The translations under genes were made by a program, and so were the position numbers. From assembly GCA_002794785.1 (NCBI GenBank), contig NBBA01000001.1:3844001-3908000 (forward strand): a stretch of DNA of 64,000 nucleotides, in the 5' to 3' direction. The notes beneath the pieces were generated by a model. It saw nothing but the letters and a program-made list of their open reading frames with translations. It was not told the DNA's origin and did not search any database. Source of the DNA: Coniferiporia sulphurascens. Its lineage: Eukaryota; Basidiomycota; Agaricomycetes; Hymenochaetales; Hymenochaetaceae. Positions 11,472 to 23,878 of this stretch are shown here, one piece after another (the stretch's first letter is position 1; each line of letters begins with the position of its first letter).

Positions 11472-12258
11472 AATTATAATATGCTGTAATCGCGAGTCCG
11501 ATGGTCTGAAGTCTATGTGAGTGTAAGACGAGCTCTAGCCTCTATGTCTAGTATTGATGAATTGCTGGGTATCGTCTATGTCTATGGGAGCCGTCAGAAT
11601 GAAGCAAGAAGGGGGGTCAGAGACCCCCGAGTCCATCCATTGCGAACGAGATGATGATGGAGAGAGCCTAAGATACTAAATCTCGGAGGCGGTGCAAAAA
11701 CCTCCGACGGAATTGGGTATGATCGACGCAATGCCCGCTTCCGGACGGCCCACTGGCAACTTGAAACGAACTTGAAGAAGTATACCGAGACCAAAAGCTC
11801 GTAGAGACACGCAAGTTTTATCCAAAAAAATCGTTACTCGCTTCGTTACCGCAGGAGCCCCGTAGGTACCTAGTCATAAATAACATATAGCTAACCTTAT
11901 CTTACACTGGTGGCTCATCAGGGTTCGCAAACTGGAACAACTTGAAGGCCCGAATGTCTCATTAAAATGGAACGAGATGCCTTGGTAGTACTACCAATGG
12001 CCATAACAGACTGAATAGTGGATATAGGACGTTAAAATATATTATTTTCATATGGTTGTACATACACGCTCTGATAAAGATAGTGCGATAGTTGAGGGTC
12101 CCGATCATAAATTAGTCGACCACAGACTTAAAGCCTAGTAGCCAACGACGCCTTTGGTGAAAGCACATGGAAACAACCTCCTACATCCACGAGCGTTCCT
12201 CTGGTTCCAATAGTTCAGTCTGCAAGAAAGCGCGGCCCTTAGTAATATGCATACCGCA
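11472..12258. other. intergenic, one hairpin, no gene seen
   Basis: Holds the promoter of the methyltransferase gene. A perfect 7-bp hairpin with a 3-nt loop (GGGGGTC / GACCCCC) lies at 11612-11628, 140 bp upstream of the methyltransferase ATG. The rest, AT-rich around 11820-12120, shows no coding signal that I can support. Confidence 0.45.
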
Positions 12259-13159
12259 TCAAGGTCTACTGATATGACGCACGCTCTGCCAAGATAGGGG
12301 AGTTCTTGTGTGGAGCTTGCATTTCTTCAGGCTGCGCTTTTTTCGATCCGCAGATGATACGATTTTGGCGCTCTTGCGAGGCTTCACCCAGGTGCAATCG
12401 TCCTCATCCAGCAGACTTGTCTACGGTTGATTTATGTCAATCAGCGAGTGAATGCGGACTAAAGGAATGAACATACCTGACTGATAGCTGGGTACTTCCA
12501 GAAGCTAATCCGAAAGCACCTCTCTGTGTGGCACTGATCGGTGCAGCGCCAAACAACCTTGGAGTCCACGCCTGGTTTTCCTCATCTAGCAGATTGCTCT
12601 GTAAAAAGTCGCTGTATTAAGGCAACATTCCGCGAATAGCAAAGAAAACACTGACAAGTGATACTAGACTGTCGGTTGTGGGTATGGCGATACTATCTGG
12701 CTCGCGAATGGCAAAATCGACCTGTGAATACCGGTATCAGCGGTTATTGCAGAGCGCCGAACGCAATAATCACCAGTGTGCTGCATTCAGAGTTCAATTC
12801 GGATGAATAATCCAGTATCACTTCCTCAGCCTCGACATTTTCCCGCTATTAGCCCTTGTTTGTGAGAAATACATGATGACACGACTGATAGGCAAAACAT
12901 ACTCGTCGGAAGACCCCACTGAGCATAACACCTAAACCAATTTTGAATGTTTTTCGGAACTGTTGACGGCGGCTCTTCGCTAGGGAAGCTTGCTATCCGA
13001 TCAGAAGTACACATTAAGCAGCGCCGGGTTGATAATAGTAGGGAGACGTACCATAATGGCGGTCAACGGAGGACGGTCGGGATGAGGAGGGTCGAAATTC
13101 GGGTAGAGTGCGGATGACTTTGGGGCGCAGAGGACATTTCGCCCGCATACTCCATTCAT
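12259..13159 (-). CDS. six-exon gene of unknown function, all introns phase 0
   Basis: No known family recognised. Exons in transcript order: 13159-13052, 12992-12903, 12845-12774, 12721-12656, 12598-12482, 12420-12259. Every exon is a whole number of codons (36, 30, 24, 22, 39, 54), every intron has GT...AG ends, and the frame stays open for 204 residues. Segments are basic (QASLAKSRRQQFRKTFKIG), then acidic (ENVEAEEVILDYSSE), then two related units (SNLLDEENQAWTPR and TSLLDEDDCTWVKPR) that begin consecutive exons, and a Lys/Arg-rich tail (DRKKRSLKKCKLHTR). The basic tail suggests nucleic-acid binding or nuclear location. The start is uncertain: the first exon frame is open further upstream to about 13396. 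Confidence 0.5.
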
Positions 13160-14312
13160 ATAGGAGCAAGAATTCAGAACCACGGCCCGCAAGAACGTCG
13201 CTACACGTCGAAATCTTACAGTTCTTCTGTTAAACGGCGCCAACTCACTCAGAGAACAAGTAGAGACATCACGGGAGCGCTCGGCCAAAGGTAAGTGGTC
13301 GGCATAAGGACGCAGATAGAAATAGGGATGGGACCGGGACCGCTTCCGCCACTCGGACGCTCGCAAGAGTCTTGTGATCCAGAAGCGCCATGACACACCT
13401 CTAAAATTGTCAAGGAGCCGTCTGAGCGAAAGGTACTACGTGACTCGCTACCGGAGGGATGACGGAGTAAGTACGGTAAGTTGCCCTCACGTCAATCCGT
13501 ACTTCCCGCTATTGTGCCGTTAAAGTTTTTTGATCCACCGTTCAAAGCAGTCTAAAAGTTGATTTGAATAGAGTTGACCAGTTCTTGTGATGATATGTTG
13601 GATATTTCTAGATTCCGGAAACAGAGAGCAGTCTCGAGAGGGGAAATTGGCTTTGAAGTCGATTTTGCGGCAGACGCAATAACGGTTTTAATCACAGGCT
13701 CGTGACCAGTGGTGTAGGATTTGGGCTTAAATCGGGTTGATGAGAGATACAGAAGCGACGCTAGCATATAGAATCTGAACAATGGTGTTAAGGCCCGGAG
13801 ACCTAGAGGACAGCGAATCAGCGAACCAAACAGAGGGATAATTTGCGGCAGATCCACGGAGCAGGATACAAGGAGTCCCGAAACAAGGAGGCAGCGAAGA
13901 GAGTCGGGTATTGACCGTGATGAAGTGCCGAGGTTTCCTCAATAGTCACTATTCTGGGGAACTTATCGAGCACCTAAGGTGAGACCAAAATCCACATTTG
14001 AGCATCTGTCTCTTAATCGAGAAGATTTCACCCATCCCTTTCAACTGATTCTTCGACTGCAACAGCATCCAGAGATCGGTCTTTCCGGCCAAAGAATACA
14101 TCGAAGATTGCAATTATATCACCACAGAGCAGGGTGCGTCGATAACAAGATAATAATACCAAACAACATCAAAACAAGTTTTAAGGTCAATAGAACACAG
14201 TGAGAAATGTCTGCTCATGGGAGTTTGCCTGCCTCTCTTAGACAGAAGGCTTAAGTTATAGAGTAGCGCACATGCGGGACCCGCTAGAGCTCCGCTGTAA
14301 CCCGGGCCAATA
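13160..14312. other. intergenic, no gene supported
   Basis: Contains ORFs up to about 100 residues on the minus strand (13552-13857) whose sequence I cannot assign and whose composition does not look coding. It may contain the 5' end of the six-exon gene near 13160-13396. No repeat or RNA gene was recognised. Confidence 0.4.
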
Positions 14313-16062
<1,750 letters not shown>

Positions 16063-16264
16063 GCTGGTCAAGACTCAAGTCCGAGGTTCCGCATACACCA
16101 GTAAACTTGGACGGGCAAGTATACGTGACAAAAGTCACATACACGCGCGTCGATCCGTGTTTAATTCACATATGGGATTTTTTAAAGTCCGGCTAATAGT
16201 GATGTTGACTAAAAACAGGAATTGACTAGAAAGTCCGGAAGCGTCACGCTGCTTTTTCCTCTTC

Positions 16265-17470
16265 ATGTTTTCTGCAGCAACGCGGGCGAGCGTGCAGCTC
16301 TTGAAGGCATGCTCGTCGTCGCGCCTCTCATCGTCGCGTCCGGTGGCGATTGCCGCTCGCCAGTATGCGACTGAGGTGCAGTCGTCCAGCATCAACGACG
16401 CCCTTGCACGTACATCCGCCCTCTTCAAAACTTACAAGCCCGTCACTCCTGGTATCCGTCATCTACGTCGCCCTATTAATGACCAGCTCTGGAAAGGCCG
16501 CCCTGTAAAGGCACTCACCATCCCTCTTAGAAAAAAGGGTGGTCGCAACAACCAGGGTCGCATCGTAGTGCGGCATCGTGGCGGCGGGCACAAGCGCCGC
16601 CTCCGTTCAGTCGATTTCATGCGCACTGACGTGGGTCCGCAGGATGTCGTTCGGATAGAGTACGACCCTGGACGCTCGGCGCACATTGCGCTCCTCCGTG
16701 GACGTGATCCAATGGCAAACAATGGGATGCGCTACAGCTACATTCTCGCACCCGAGGGCCTTAGGGCCGGCGATGTCGTGCAGAGCTTCAGAATGGGTGT
16801 TCCCGCAGGAATTGTCCCCGGGTTTGATGGAAACTTGAATGTGGCGATGGGGTTAGACGAAAACGGCGTTCCCTCAAACCAGACATCTACACAGTCTCTC
16901 ACTATTGGTTTGCTGAGAGCGGCCACAGTCCAGTCGGGGAACGTTCTCCCCCTCAGACTTATTCCTCCCGGGACGCCGATACATTGCATCTCTCTCTTTC
17001 CAGAACGCAAAATGGGCCTGGTACGCTCAGCGGGGACGTCTGCGATGGTCATCACGCACGAAGAAGATGGCAAATACACACAAGTCAAACTGCAGAGCGG
17101 AGAGGTTCGCCGTATTTTACAGAGCTGCTGCGCAACGATTGGGAAAGTCAGCAATCCTCTTTGGCGCAACCGCTCTCTGGGAAAGGCGGGTAGGAAGCGC
17201 TGGCTAGGTAGAAGACCGCACGTTCGTGGTGCAGCAATGAACAGGCAAGTCTTTCCTTTGTTCTCGTAATACTCATCCTCAACACTTAACAGGTGTGACC
17301 ATCCGCATGGAGGAGGACGAGGAAAGTCCAAGGGTAACAAGCATCCGCGGTCGATCTGGGGTTGGCTCACGAAGGGTAAACGTACAAGGCGTCCTGGTCC
17401 GAAGGGTCCGAAGGGCAGCAATAAGATGGTGGTCAAGGAGCGTCCGAGAGGGAAGGAGAAGAGGCAGTAG
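16265..17470 (+). CDS. RML2: mitochondrial large-subunit ribosomal protein uL2m
   Basis: 385 residues in two exons, 16265-17244 and 17293-17470. The N-terminus ([20 protein letters not shown]) is basic and serine-rich, as expected for a mitochondrial presequence. The body matches L2: [20 protein letters not shown], the SH3-like region, and the peptidyl-transferase-centre loop [19 protein letters not shown], which spans the intron. The intron starts with GC (AG|GCAAGT) and ends AACAG; no GT donor restores the frame. The C-terminus is basic ([14 protein letters not shown]). It replaces bacterial L2 function in the mitoribosome. Confidence 0.95.
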
Positions 17471-17608
17471 ATAGCATCTGCAATTAATCCCGCTACGATC
17501 TTCAGAACTATATTATACACTGCTTAGACCGCCTCTCAATTGCTATTAATGGTTGTCAATTATAAGTGAAATTGGCTGCTCACTATTGGTGGATATCTGT
17601 GCTCTAAA

Positions 17609-17908
17609 CTACTCTTCATTTTCGCCCTCTGCATCTCCATCTTCATCTTCGCTGACCTCTCCGTTCTTCCCCTTCTTGGGCTCCATCGTATTTTCCAATG
17701 ATCCTACTGCATCCCTCCATGCCGTCAAGTCCGCCCCTATCTGCGACTTGGCTGCTGCTACCGCATCACGCAGCGAACTGTAGAATTCTTGCTGATTGGA
17801 CTTCGATGCTACAGGGAATTCGTGCGTTTTAGCAGTTTGCAACGATGTAGCTGGAAACATTTTCGCGGGCGGATGAAGGTCGTAGCTGATCGTGATGCAT
17901 TTTGCCAT
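17609..17908 (-). CDS. EKC/KEOPS complex subunit, GON7-like
   Basis: 99-residue acidic-tailed protein from the ATG at 17908 (MAKCITISYDLHPPAKMF). The core FYSSLRDAVAAAKSQIGADL and TAWRDAVG fits my memory of fungal GON7 proteins, small partly disordered subunits of the KEOPS complex that makes the tRNA modification t6A. The tail is Glu/Asp-rich (SEDEDGDAEGENEE), also typical. The in-frame upstream Met (MSPHLLVLVMAK) is less likely. Family assignment is by recall of a weakly conserved family, so it is moderate. Confidence 0.6.
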   Translation of the reverse strand: MAKCITISYDLHPPAKMFPATSLQTAKTHEFPVASKSNQQEFYSSLRDAVAAAKSQIGADLTAWRDAVGSLENTMEPKKGKNGEVSEDEDGDAEGENEE

Positions 17909-18285
17909 GACAAGTACGAGGAGATGAGGCGACAATGAAGGGCTTGGAGTGGGTACTGGTACAGTGAGCTCATTAGGGAAGTCTCCTCAATTGGCCATCC
18001 GATGATCGACACTGTCGTTGTGGACTACAACAGCTTGCCAGTGATTTTAAGTTCAAATCTTCAAAATTCAGCAAAACCTTAACTAATCGTATTTCCGTCA
18101 ACTATTCGTAACAAGCAAAGCATAGTCCCTAGCAAGGAAAGAAACGAAGTGGAGACCCCATATACCATTCATAATTTTCTGCATTTTTATACCCATATGT
18201 AATCTAGTATGATCATGGTGTTCTGCCAATCTGTAGCGACTGGCTTTAACTTCGAGTCAAAATGTGTGGCGGCCTCAAGGATTTG
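17909..18285. other. spacer between GON7-like gene and SC15 array
   Basis: Promoter side of the GON7-like gene and 3' flank of SC15 copy A. The last 50 bases before the stop of copy A (GGCGGCCTCAAGGATTTG region) recur downstream of copies B and C, so the duplicated unit includes its 3' flank. Confidence 0.5.
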
Positions 18286-19021
18286 TTACAGGCCGAGTGC
18301 ACCAAGTGTGAGACCTAGCGCAAGGGATTCGACAATATCGCTGACACTGGCAAGTCTGGAAGAGGCGTGAATGAGTAAAGGGGTTCGGGGGAATCGCAGC
18401 TCGGAAAGTTGCGATTGGTAAACAACGTACAGGCCACCGATGATAGTTATAAGGCTCGTCTGAAGGTGTCCAAGGCTGGTCAGGACTCCCGCAAGGGCCG
18501 CGTCGATGCCGGTGAGGAGTGCCCTTAAAGCCGGAGTGGACAGGCCAGCAAGGACAATGTCCAGCGTAGAGGAGATCTCCTGTACTCGGATGGTTTGAGT
18601 TTCCCAAATATAAGTCATATATGTCATACAGCTAACCTCAACGATGCCAGCAACGAGCGCGACGACCTCATCCTCGGATTGACGCTTAGCCAGGGGAGCA
18701 CCCGTATCGAGGGCGGTCAGGGAGCTCTGGGCCGTGTGAAGGGCGGCGATGAGTTGAGTGACGAGCGGGGTGATTGAGTCGTCATTTGCGTTCCCACTCG
18801 AAGCTGCGGATTCTGATTTATCGACAAGCAGGTTAGCATGCACAAAAGAAGACTAGTGGCAACTCACTAATCCCCGGCAGAATGGTATCAGTAGATGACT
18901 TGAGCTTTGTGAACACGGCCTGAATGTCGGCAGTGCTACGTCTGTCAACGGCACTGGCGAGAGCGAAGGCGCCAATCGTCAAAAAGAATACAAGAGAGGA
19001 TACGACGCGAGAGAACAGCAT
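18286..19021 (-). CDS. SC15-like secreted hyphal-surface protein, copy A
   Basis: 182-residue secreted protein in four exons. A signal peptide (MLFSRVVSSLVFFLTIGAFA) is followed by VDRRSTADIQAVFTKLKSST, a hydrophilic segment with a dibasic site (LAKRQSEDEV, residues 92-101), then a hydrophobic C-terminal half ending SLALGLTLGALGL. Introns follow ILPGI (GTGAGT), after GIVE (GTTAGC) and inside GGLL (GTACGT); all junctions keep frame. In Schizophyllum commune SC15 is a secreted wall and matrix protein that supports aerial hyphae and attachment when hydrophobin SC3 is absent. It is the last transcribed-direction member of a tandem array whose promoter is nearly identical to copy B. Confidence 0.85.
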
Positions 19022-20357
19022 AGTGATCGGTATTCTTTGGGGAGGAGTGCTACTTGGAGTGACCTAGTAATTTCCAAGCAAAACTGGGTTGTTTTTATAC
19101 CATTCAAATCCCATCTTCTTGAAAAGCGGGATTTGAAAAAGGCACCAGGAAAGCTCAAAAAGAGTCGTCAGCGGAATTGCGACATCGAGGAAAACACTCC
19201 ACCGAGCGAAGCGTCCGCGAAGAATGAGTTGCAGGACAAGCTCGCATTGAAAGCAGATAGAAGTTTAATCACTGCAGGATCTGGGCGCCCGCATGGACGG
19301 ACGAACTCCTGGCATCTCGAGCTTGTAAAGTCCGACCCACCTCGCCGCCCCACACTACGCTCTGATTAATGACGTTAGGGGAAGACATTAGTAATAGTAT
19401 TCTGAGCACATCAAGGTGCAATAGCAGCACCGGGGAAATTTTCAGGGGTTCCATATTAATCTTCTGACATATCTGTCTTCCAGGCGAGTCGCACGTCGAC
19501 GTCGGCGGCTCCAAGAAATTAGCGGAGGGGCTCGACGGGATTCGGAAGGGAATCCTAGTACAGAGAAATGTATCATCTTTTTTCACAATTTGAATCGGTA
19601 TCGGATTCCTTACTACGTATAAGAGGGTTAGCTTCAGGCTGGCCGGAATGCAGAGCCCCTTCGCCTCGTTGATATTTTCGTTAGGCGGGAGAAACGATGG
19701 ATCGCGTCACAACATCCGAACACCGATTAGGAGCGCCCGAGTCCCGACGCCATCTAATTTGCTGGACTCCTAGGCTCTTTTTCGAACCACGGCGCCCACT
19801 ACGCAGGCTGTCATACTGAAGAGTCAAGACTACGCCGGTAATGGTAATACTCCGGGTCGGCACAAGACTTCTGATCCGGAATTGCATTTACGTCAGCCGA
19901 GTCTTTGTGATCGACGCTATCAAATCCTTTGAGTTTACAGTTCAGAACACTTTGGAAAAATCAAGCACGTTGAATCTTGACTTGTTGAGGTTCGAGCTCG
20001 ATGCTGAGTCGGCCGTCGGAGTTAAAATATTTTTCGTAGAGTTTTGACTGCCTGTATGCGTGCTCGGTTTCCCTCGCGCGAGTATCTACTGGTTACAAGA
20101 TATTCTAGTTGGCGTATGGAGGGCATTTGCACGCGCCGCAAATTGCTGAAAACCAACATGACAGTGTATTCATATCAACTATTCGTAATCGTAAAACACA
20201 AGATCATAACCCTAGAAAAAAGGAGGGACAGGGAGCGATGCAGTACACTAATCAACATTTTCCGTATTTTCAACACCCAGAATTTCTGATGGCATTATGT
20301 TAGTCTATGGAATCTGACGACTTCCGAATCGAGATTTGTGGCGGCCTCAAGGATTTA
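19022..20357. repeat. duplicated SC15 upstream unit (copy A) plus spacer
   Basis: The first 130 bases upstream of copy A are almost the same as upstream of copy B (21094 onward). Similarity then continues in pieces: GAAGTTTAAT blocks near 19261, TGACGTTAGG near 19369, and ATCCGAACACCGATTAGG at 19714-19731. Matching pieces sit about 700 bp upstream of copies B and C. No gene was found in the remainder. Confidence 0.6.
19091..19136 (-). promoter_or_regulatory. TATA box plus 9-bp inverted repeat, promoter of SC15 copy A
   Basis: On the minus strand a perfect inverted repeat TCAAATCCC / GGGATTTGA with a 15-nt spacer (19104-19136) lies directly upstream of GGTATAAAAAC (19091-19101), a TATA box about 70 bp from the ATG. 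The same arrangement is kept upstream of copy B. An inverted repeat touching a TATA box suggests a dimeric regulator site; this is inference. Confidence 0.5.
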
Positions 20358-21093
20358 CTACAAGCCGAGTGCACCGAGCGTGAGACCCAATCCCAGGGAT
20401 CCGAGAATACCGGCGACGGTGCCAAGTCTGCGAGTAAGGAGTGCGTGAGTAAACGAAATCAGCAGAATGACGACCCTGGGGGTCACGATTGCTGGACGTA
20501 CAGGCCAGTAACAATGATCAAAATTCCCGTCTGAAGGAGCGCGACAGCCGTCAAGATTTCCGCAAGCGTTGCATCGATGCCAGTGGTGAGGGAGGCTATG
20601 GACGGGGTGGATAAAGTGGCAGTAACAGTGTCCACGATAGCGGAAACGTCCTGTACTCGGATAGATAAGTCAATTAGACATCAGCAGACACTGTAGCGTA
20701 AAGACTAACCCCGAGGATACTGGCAATGATCCCGGCAAGCTCACCCTCGGACTGGCGCCTAGCCAGGGGGGCACCGGTATCAAGGTTGGTCAGGGAACTG
20801 TGCGCCGTGTTGAGGGCAGCGAGGAGCTGAGTGACGAGCGGAGTCATCGTGTCCTCATTTCCATTCCCACTTGAAGCCGCAGATTCTGATTGTAGACAAA
20901 GGAGTTAGTATATAAAAGAGAAAGCAAGTAGCAACTCACTAATCTCCGGCAGAATGGTATCAGTGGATGACTTGAGCTTTGTGAACACGGCCTGAATGTC
21001 GGCAGTGCTACGTCTGTCAACAGCACTTGCGAGCGCGAAGGCGCCAATCGTCAAGAAGAATACAAGAGAGGATACGACGCGGGAGAACAGCAT
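20358..21093 (-). CDS. SC15-like secreted hyphal-surface protein, copy B
   Basis: Four-exon paralogue of copy A with introns at the same places. The first exon protein is identical to copy A except one residue near its end (ILPEI for ILPGI), including the signal peptide. The middle exon has LARRQSEGELAG at the dibasic site, and the third exon (DVSAIVDTVTATLSTPSIAS) has diverged much more. The last exon reads GTVAGILGSLGLGLTLGALG before TAG at 20358. The very different divergence of first and later exons suggests gene conversion over the promoter and exon 1, or selection on the C-terminal half. Confidence 0.85.
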
Positions 21094-22216
21094 AGTGATC
21101 GATATTCTTTGGGGAGGAGTGCTACTTGGAGTGACCTAGTAATTTCCAAGTAAAACTGGGGTGTTTTTATACCATTCAAATCCCATCTTCTTGAAAAGCG
21201 GGATTTGAAAAAAGCACCAGGAAAGCTCAAAAAGTCGTCAGCGACGTCGCGATGCTGATGAATGGGTTTGCTTGACAAAGCTTTTACGAAGAATTGAGTC
21301 ATGTGTGAACAGTGCGACAGGTTCGCGCCGATAGCAGAGAGAAGTTTAATTGCTGCAAGATCTCACCAATCCAACGTCGTTCTGGACCATCTCGGGTCTC
21401 TAAAATCCGACCCATCTCCCCGCCCCACAATTTGCTGTGATGGATGACGTTAGGAAAAGACGCCTTGAACACATTAGAGTGTATTAATAGCCATGTAAAA
21501 TCTTGCAAGATTTTCATCTTGATTTTCGACTGCGTTTGTCTTCCAGGTAAGTCCAAATAGGGGGACAGTTGCGCTTGGTAGAAAATAGACCTGCGCCCGC
21601 GAAAATATATCACTTCTTTGATAAGATCCTTCCAAACGTCCTCGAAGCCAGGCTGAGCTAACCGAACTAGCAGGCGTCTCCTTCTTCATATTACTACTGT
21701 GACACGGAAGACCTTGAAATGCCCGCTGCCTCGTGTAGCAATCTCATCCGAACTCCGATTAGGAGGTGGAGTTCACGCCATCCAAGTTACTAAACGGCAG
21801 CTAGGCCCTTTGGACGACACCCGGATTCCGAGCCAAGAGAGAAAACTAGTCAGAGCAGCAAAAACCAAGGACAGCACGTATCTCAGACAGGCAAAAAGCA
21901 AGTCGGCAATTGAGATGAAGACTCGTCATATGACGCGTCACTTTACTGTAATTGGACCTCATGAGTCATCCGAGAAATGATCGGCACTGATACTGTACAT
22001 TCAAGTCGAACCTTAACAAATTGTATTTACAGTACATCAACTAATTCACAACACACATACCATACCATAGTCCCAAAAAGAGGGAAAATGTAGAGCGGGT
22101 GAGGGTACAAGTCAACATTCTTCTCTTTCTTAACACTCGCCATCTGTGATGGCAATCTACTTGTCCTATTCGCTCCGATCTCCTCCGGGTAAACTCGTGG
22201 CTGCCTCAAGGATTCG
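21094..22216. repeat. duplicated SC15 upstream unit (copy B) plus spacer
   Basis: Upstream unit of copy B. The first 130 bases match copy A closely. Further matching pieces include GAAGTTTAAT near 21342, TGACGTTAGG near 21445 and ATCCGAACTCCGATTAGG at 21746-21763. The rest up to the stop of copy C has no gene that I can support. Confidence 0.6.
21163..21208 (-). promoter_or_regulatory. TATA box plus 9-bp inverted repeat, promoter of SC15 copy B
   Basis: Same element as upstream of copy A: TCAAATCCC (21176-21184) and GGGATTTGA (21200-21208) around a 15-nt spacer, next to GGTATAAAAAC at 21163-21173. Both arms are perfectly kept. Confidence 0.5.
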
Positions 22217-22946
22217 TTACAAGCCAAGCGAACCGAGCGTGAGAAGGAGCCCTAGGGCTGTAAGAAGGACGCCAACAACACCAAGTCTATGTGCGAGAAG
22301 CGTGTGAGTGGGCGAGTCCACGAGAATCGAGATTGGCGAACGTACAAGCCATTTAAGGTGATCAAAATGTTCGGTTGAAGGAGCGAAACGTTCGTCAAGG
22401 TCTGCGCAAGGGACGTATCCACACCAGAGATGAGAGATGCCATCGTTGGAGTGGTGGGCGCAGTGGAAGTGGCAGCGTCCAGCGCAGTAGAGATGTCCTG
22501 CAGAATAGGATAGATACTATGTCAACCAGACACAAGTCATACCCGTCACACGACAGACCCCAATGATGCTAGCAATGAGCTCGGCAATCTCGTCCTCAGA
22601 CTGGCGCTTAGTCGAAGGGGCCGCACCCGTATCAAGGGCGGCCAGGGAGCTCTGGGCCGTATCGAGGGCGGCGATGAGCTGAGTGACTAGCGGGGTCATC
22701 GTGTCATCATTCGCGCTTCCGTTCGAGGCCGCAGATTCTGGTCGGCCAACAAATTGGTTAATATATCTTTAACAAAGCGAGCGGCACCTCACGAATCTCC
22801 GGCAGAATGGTATCAGTGGATGACTTAAGCTGTATAAACACAGCCTGGATGTCCGCGTTGCTACGCCTGTCAACGGAATTGGCAAGCGCGAAGGCGCCAA
22901 TCGTTAAAAAGAATACGAGCGAGGATACAACGCGAGAGAGCAGCAT
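22217..22946 (-). CDS. SC15-like secreted hyphal-surface protein, copy C
   Basis: Third, most divergent paralogue, with the same four-exon structure. The signal peptide is MLLSRVVSSLVFFLTIGAFA, and the first exon differs from A and B at several residues. The dibasic site is kept (STKRQSEDEIAELIASIIG). The third exon is DISTALDAATSTAPTTPTMA and the last exon GVVGVLLTALGLLLTLGSLG before TAA at 22217. Its proximal promoter lacks the inverted repeat beside the TATA box found upstream of A and B, although more distal pieces of the unit are still recognisable, so expression may differ. Confidence 0.84.
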
Positions 22947-23878
22947 AGCATCTAATGCTAACTGAGGAGGAGCGCTAAAGTCGCTTTATGTTTTCCGGGT
23001 GGAAACCAGAGTATCTTTATGTGTTGTAAAGTGCCAAGTCAATCACGTTTTTATTGAAAGGCGCAATACTATGAAGAAGACACCAAACGAACCGAAATGT
23101 CGTTACTGGTTCGGTATACCAAGTTCCTGAGAAGAAAGTAAGTCATGTGAGACAAGCTGACGTTTTAAATAGGGAGAAGTTTAATCACTCCAATATTTCA
23201 CCGATCTGATACCGCCTTGGATCTTCGTGTCGACCAGACGAACCAGCCCGGGTAACCAAAGGCCCGACCAGCCATCCCACGCAACAATATAAGTTGATCA
23301 ACGGTGTTAGGAAGAGACGTCTTGAGCACATGAAAGTGCTATCTTAGCTATAGCAGATCTTGCGAGAATCCTATAGTGACCCTCAGCCCGTGCATTCGTA
23401 TTCGTCTACTGGGCAAGCTTCACCAGCAAGACGGTCGCACCGGGACTCTGTGGGAAGAGGCCCCACGCACACGGGAAAACACCATTTCCTCGACAAAACC
23501 ACAGAAATATTTTCGAAGGGCGGGATCGCAGGCGGCTCCTTGGACCCGTCGATGCTCTCGGCATGAAGTGGGAGAGGATCCAAGCTGCCAGTTCTCCTCG
23601 GCGTAGTGCTCCTCGGCGTGTTGTAACTTCATCCGAACTCCGATTAGGGGAACGAAGCTATCCAATATTCCAGACTGCTAGCTATATCGTTTTCAAGGAC
23701 CTGGTACAATCGACCATGCGGGTCTTGTTTTAGGCTGTGGTGGTACTGCAGTCTCAGGCCCCTAGACAAGTAAGTGAGTTTAATCCCCGCGAATGGTGCG
23801 TCGATCTTCACGGTAGGTAAGCTTACTATTGCAACTCGCGTCACGCCGCTTGCACTCGCTTTGTACTGACCCGTGACC
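22947..23878. repeat. SC15 upstream unit (copy C) and promoter of the SCI1-like gene
   Basis: Distal parts of the SC15 unit are recognisable (GAAGTTTAAT near 23181, GTTAGGAAGAGACGTCTTGA near 23307, ATCCGAACTCCGATTAGG at 23631-23648), but the proximal 130 bases differ from copies A and B. No gene was found. Confidence 0.5.

Noticed and set aside
13001..13396. 131-residue minus-strand ORF as a complete gene
   Set aside because: Its second half is exon 1 of the six-exon gene and its end is read-through into the first intron; the N-terminal extension is unproven.
16738..17520. 260-residue minus-strand ORF opposite uL2m
   Set aside because: Antisense shadow of a well-supported ribosomal protein gene; no independent domain.
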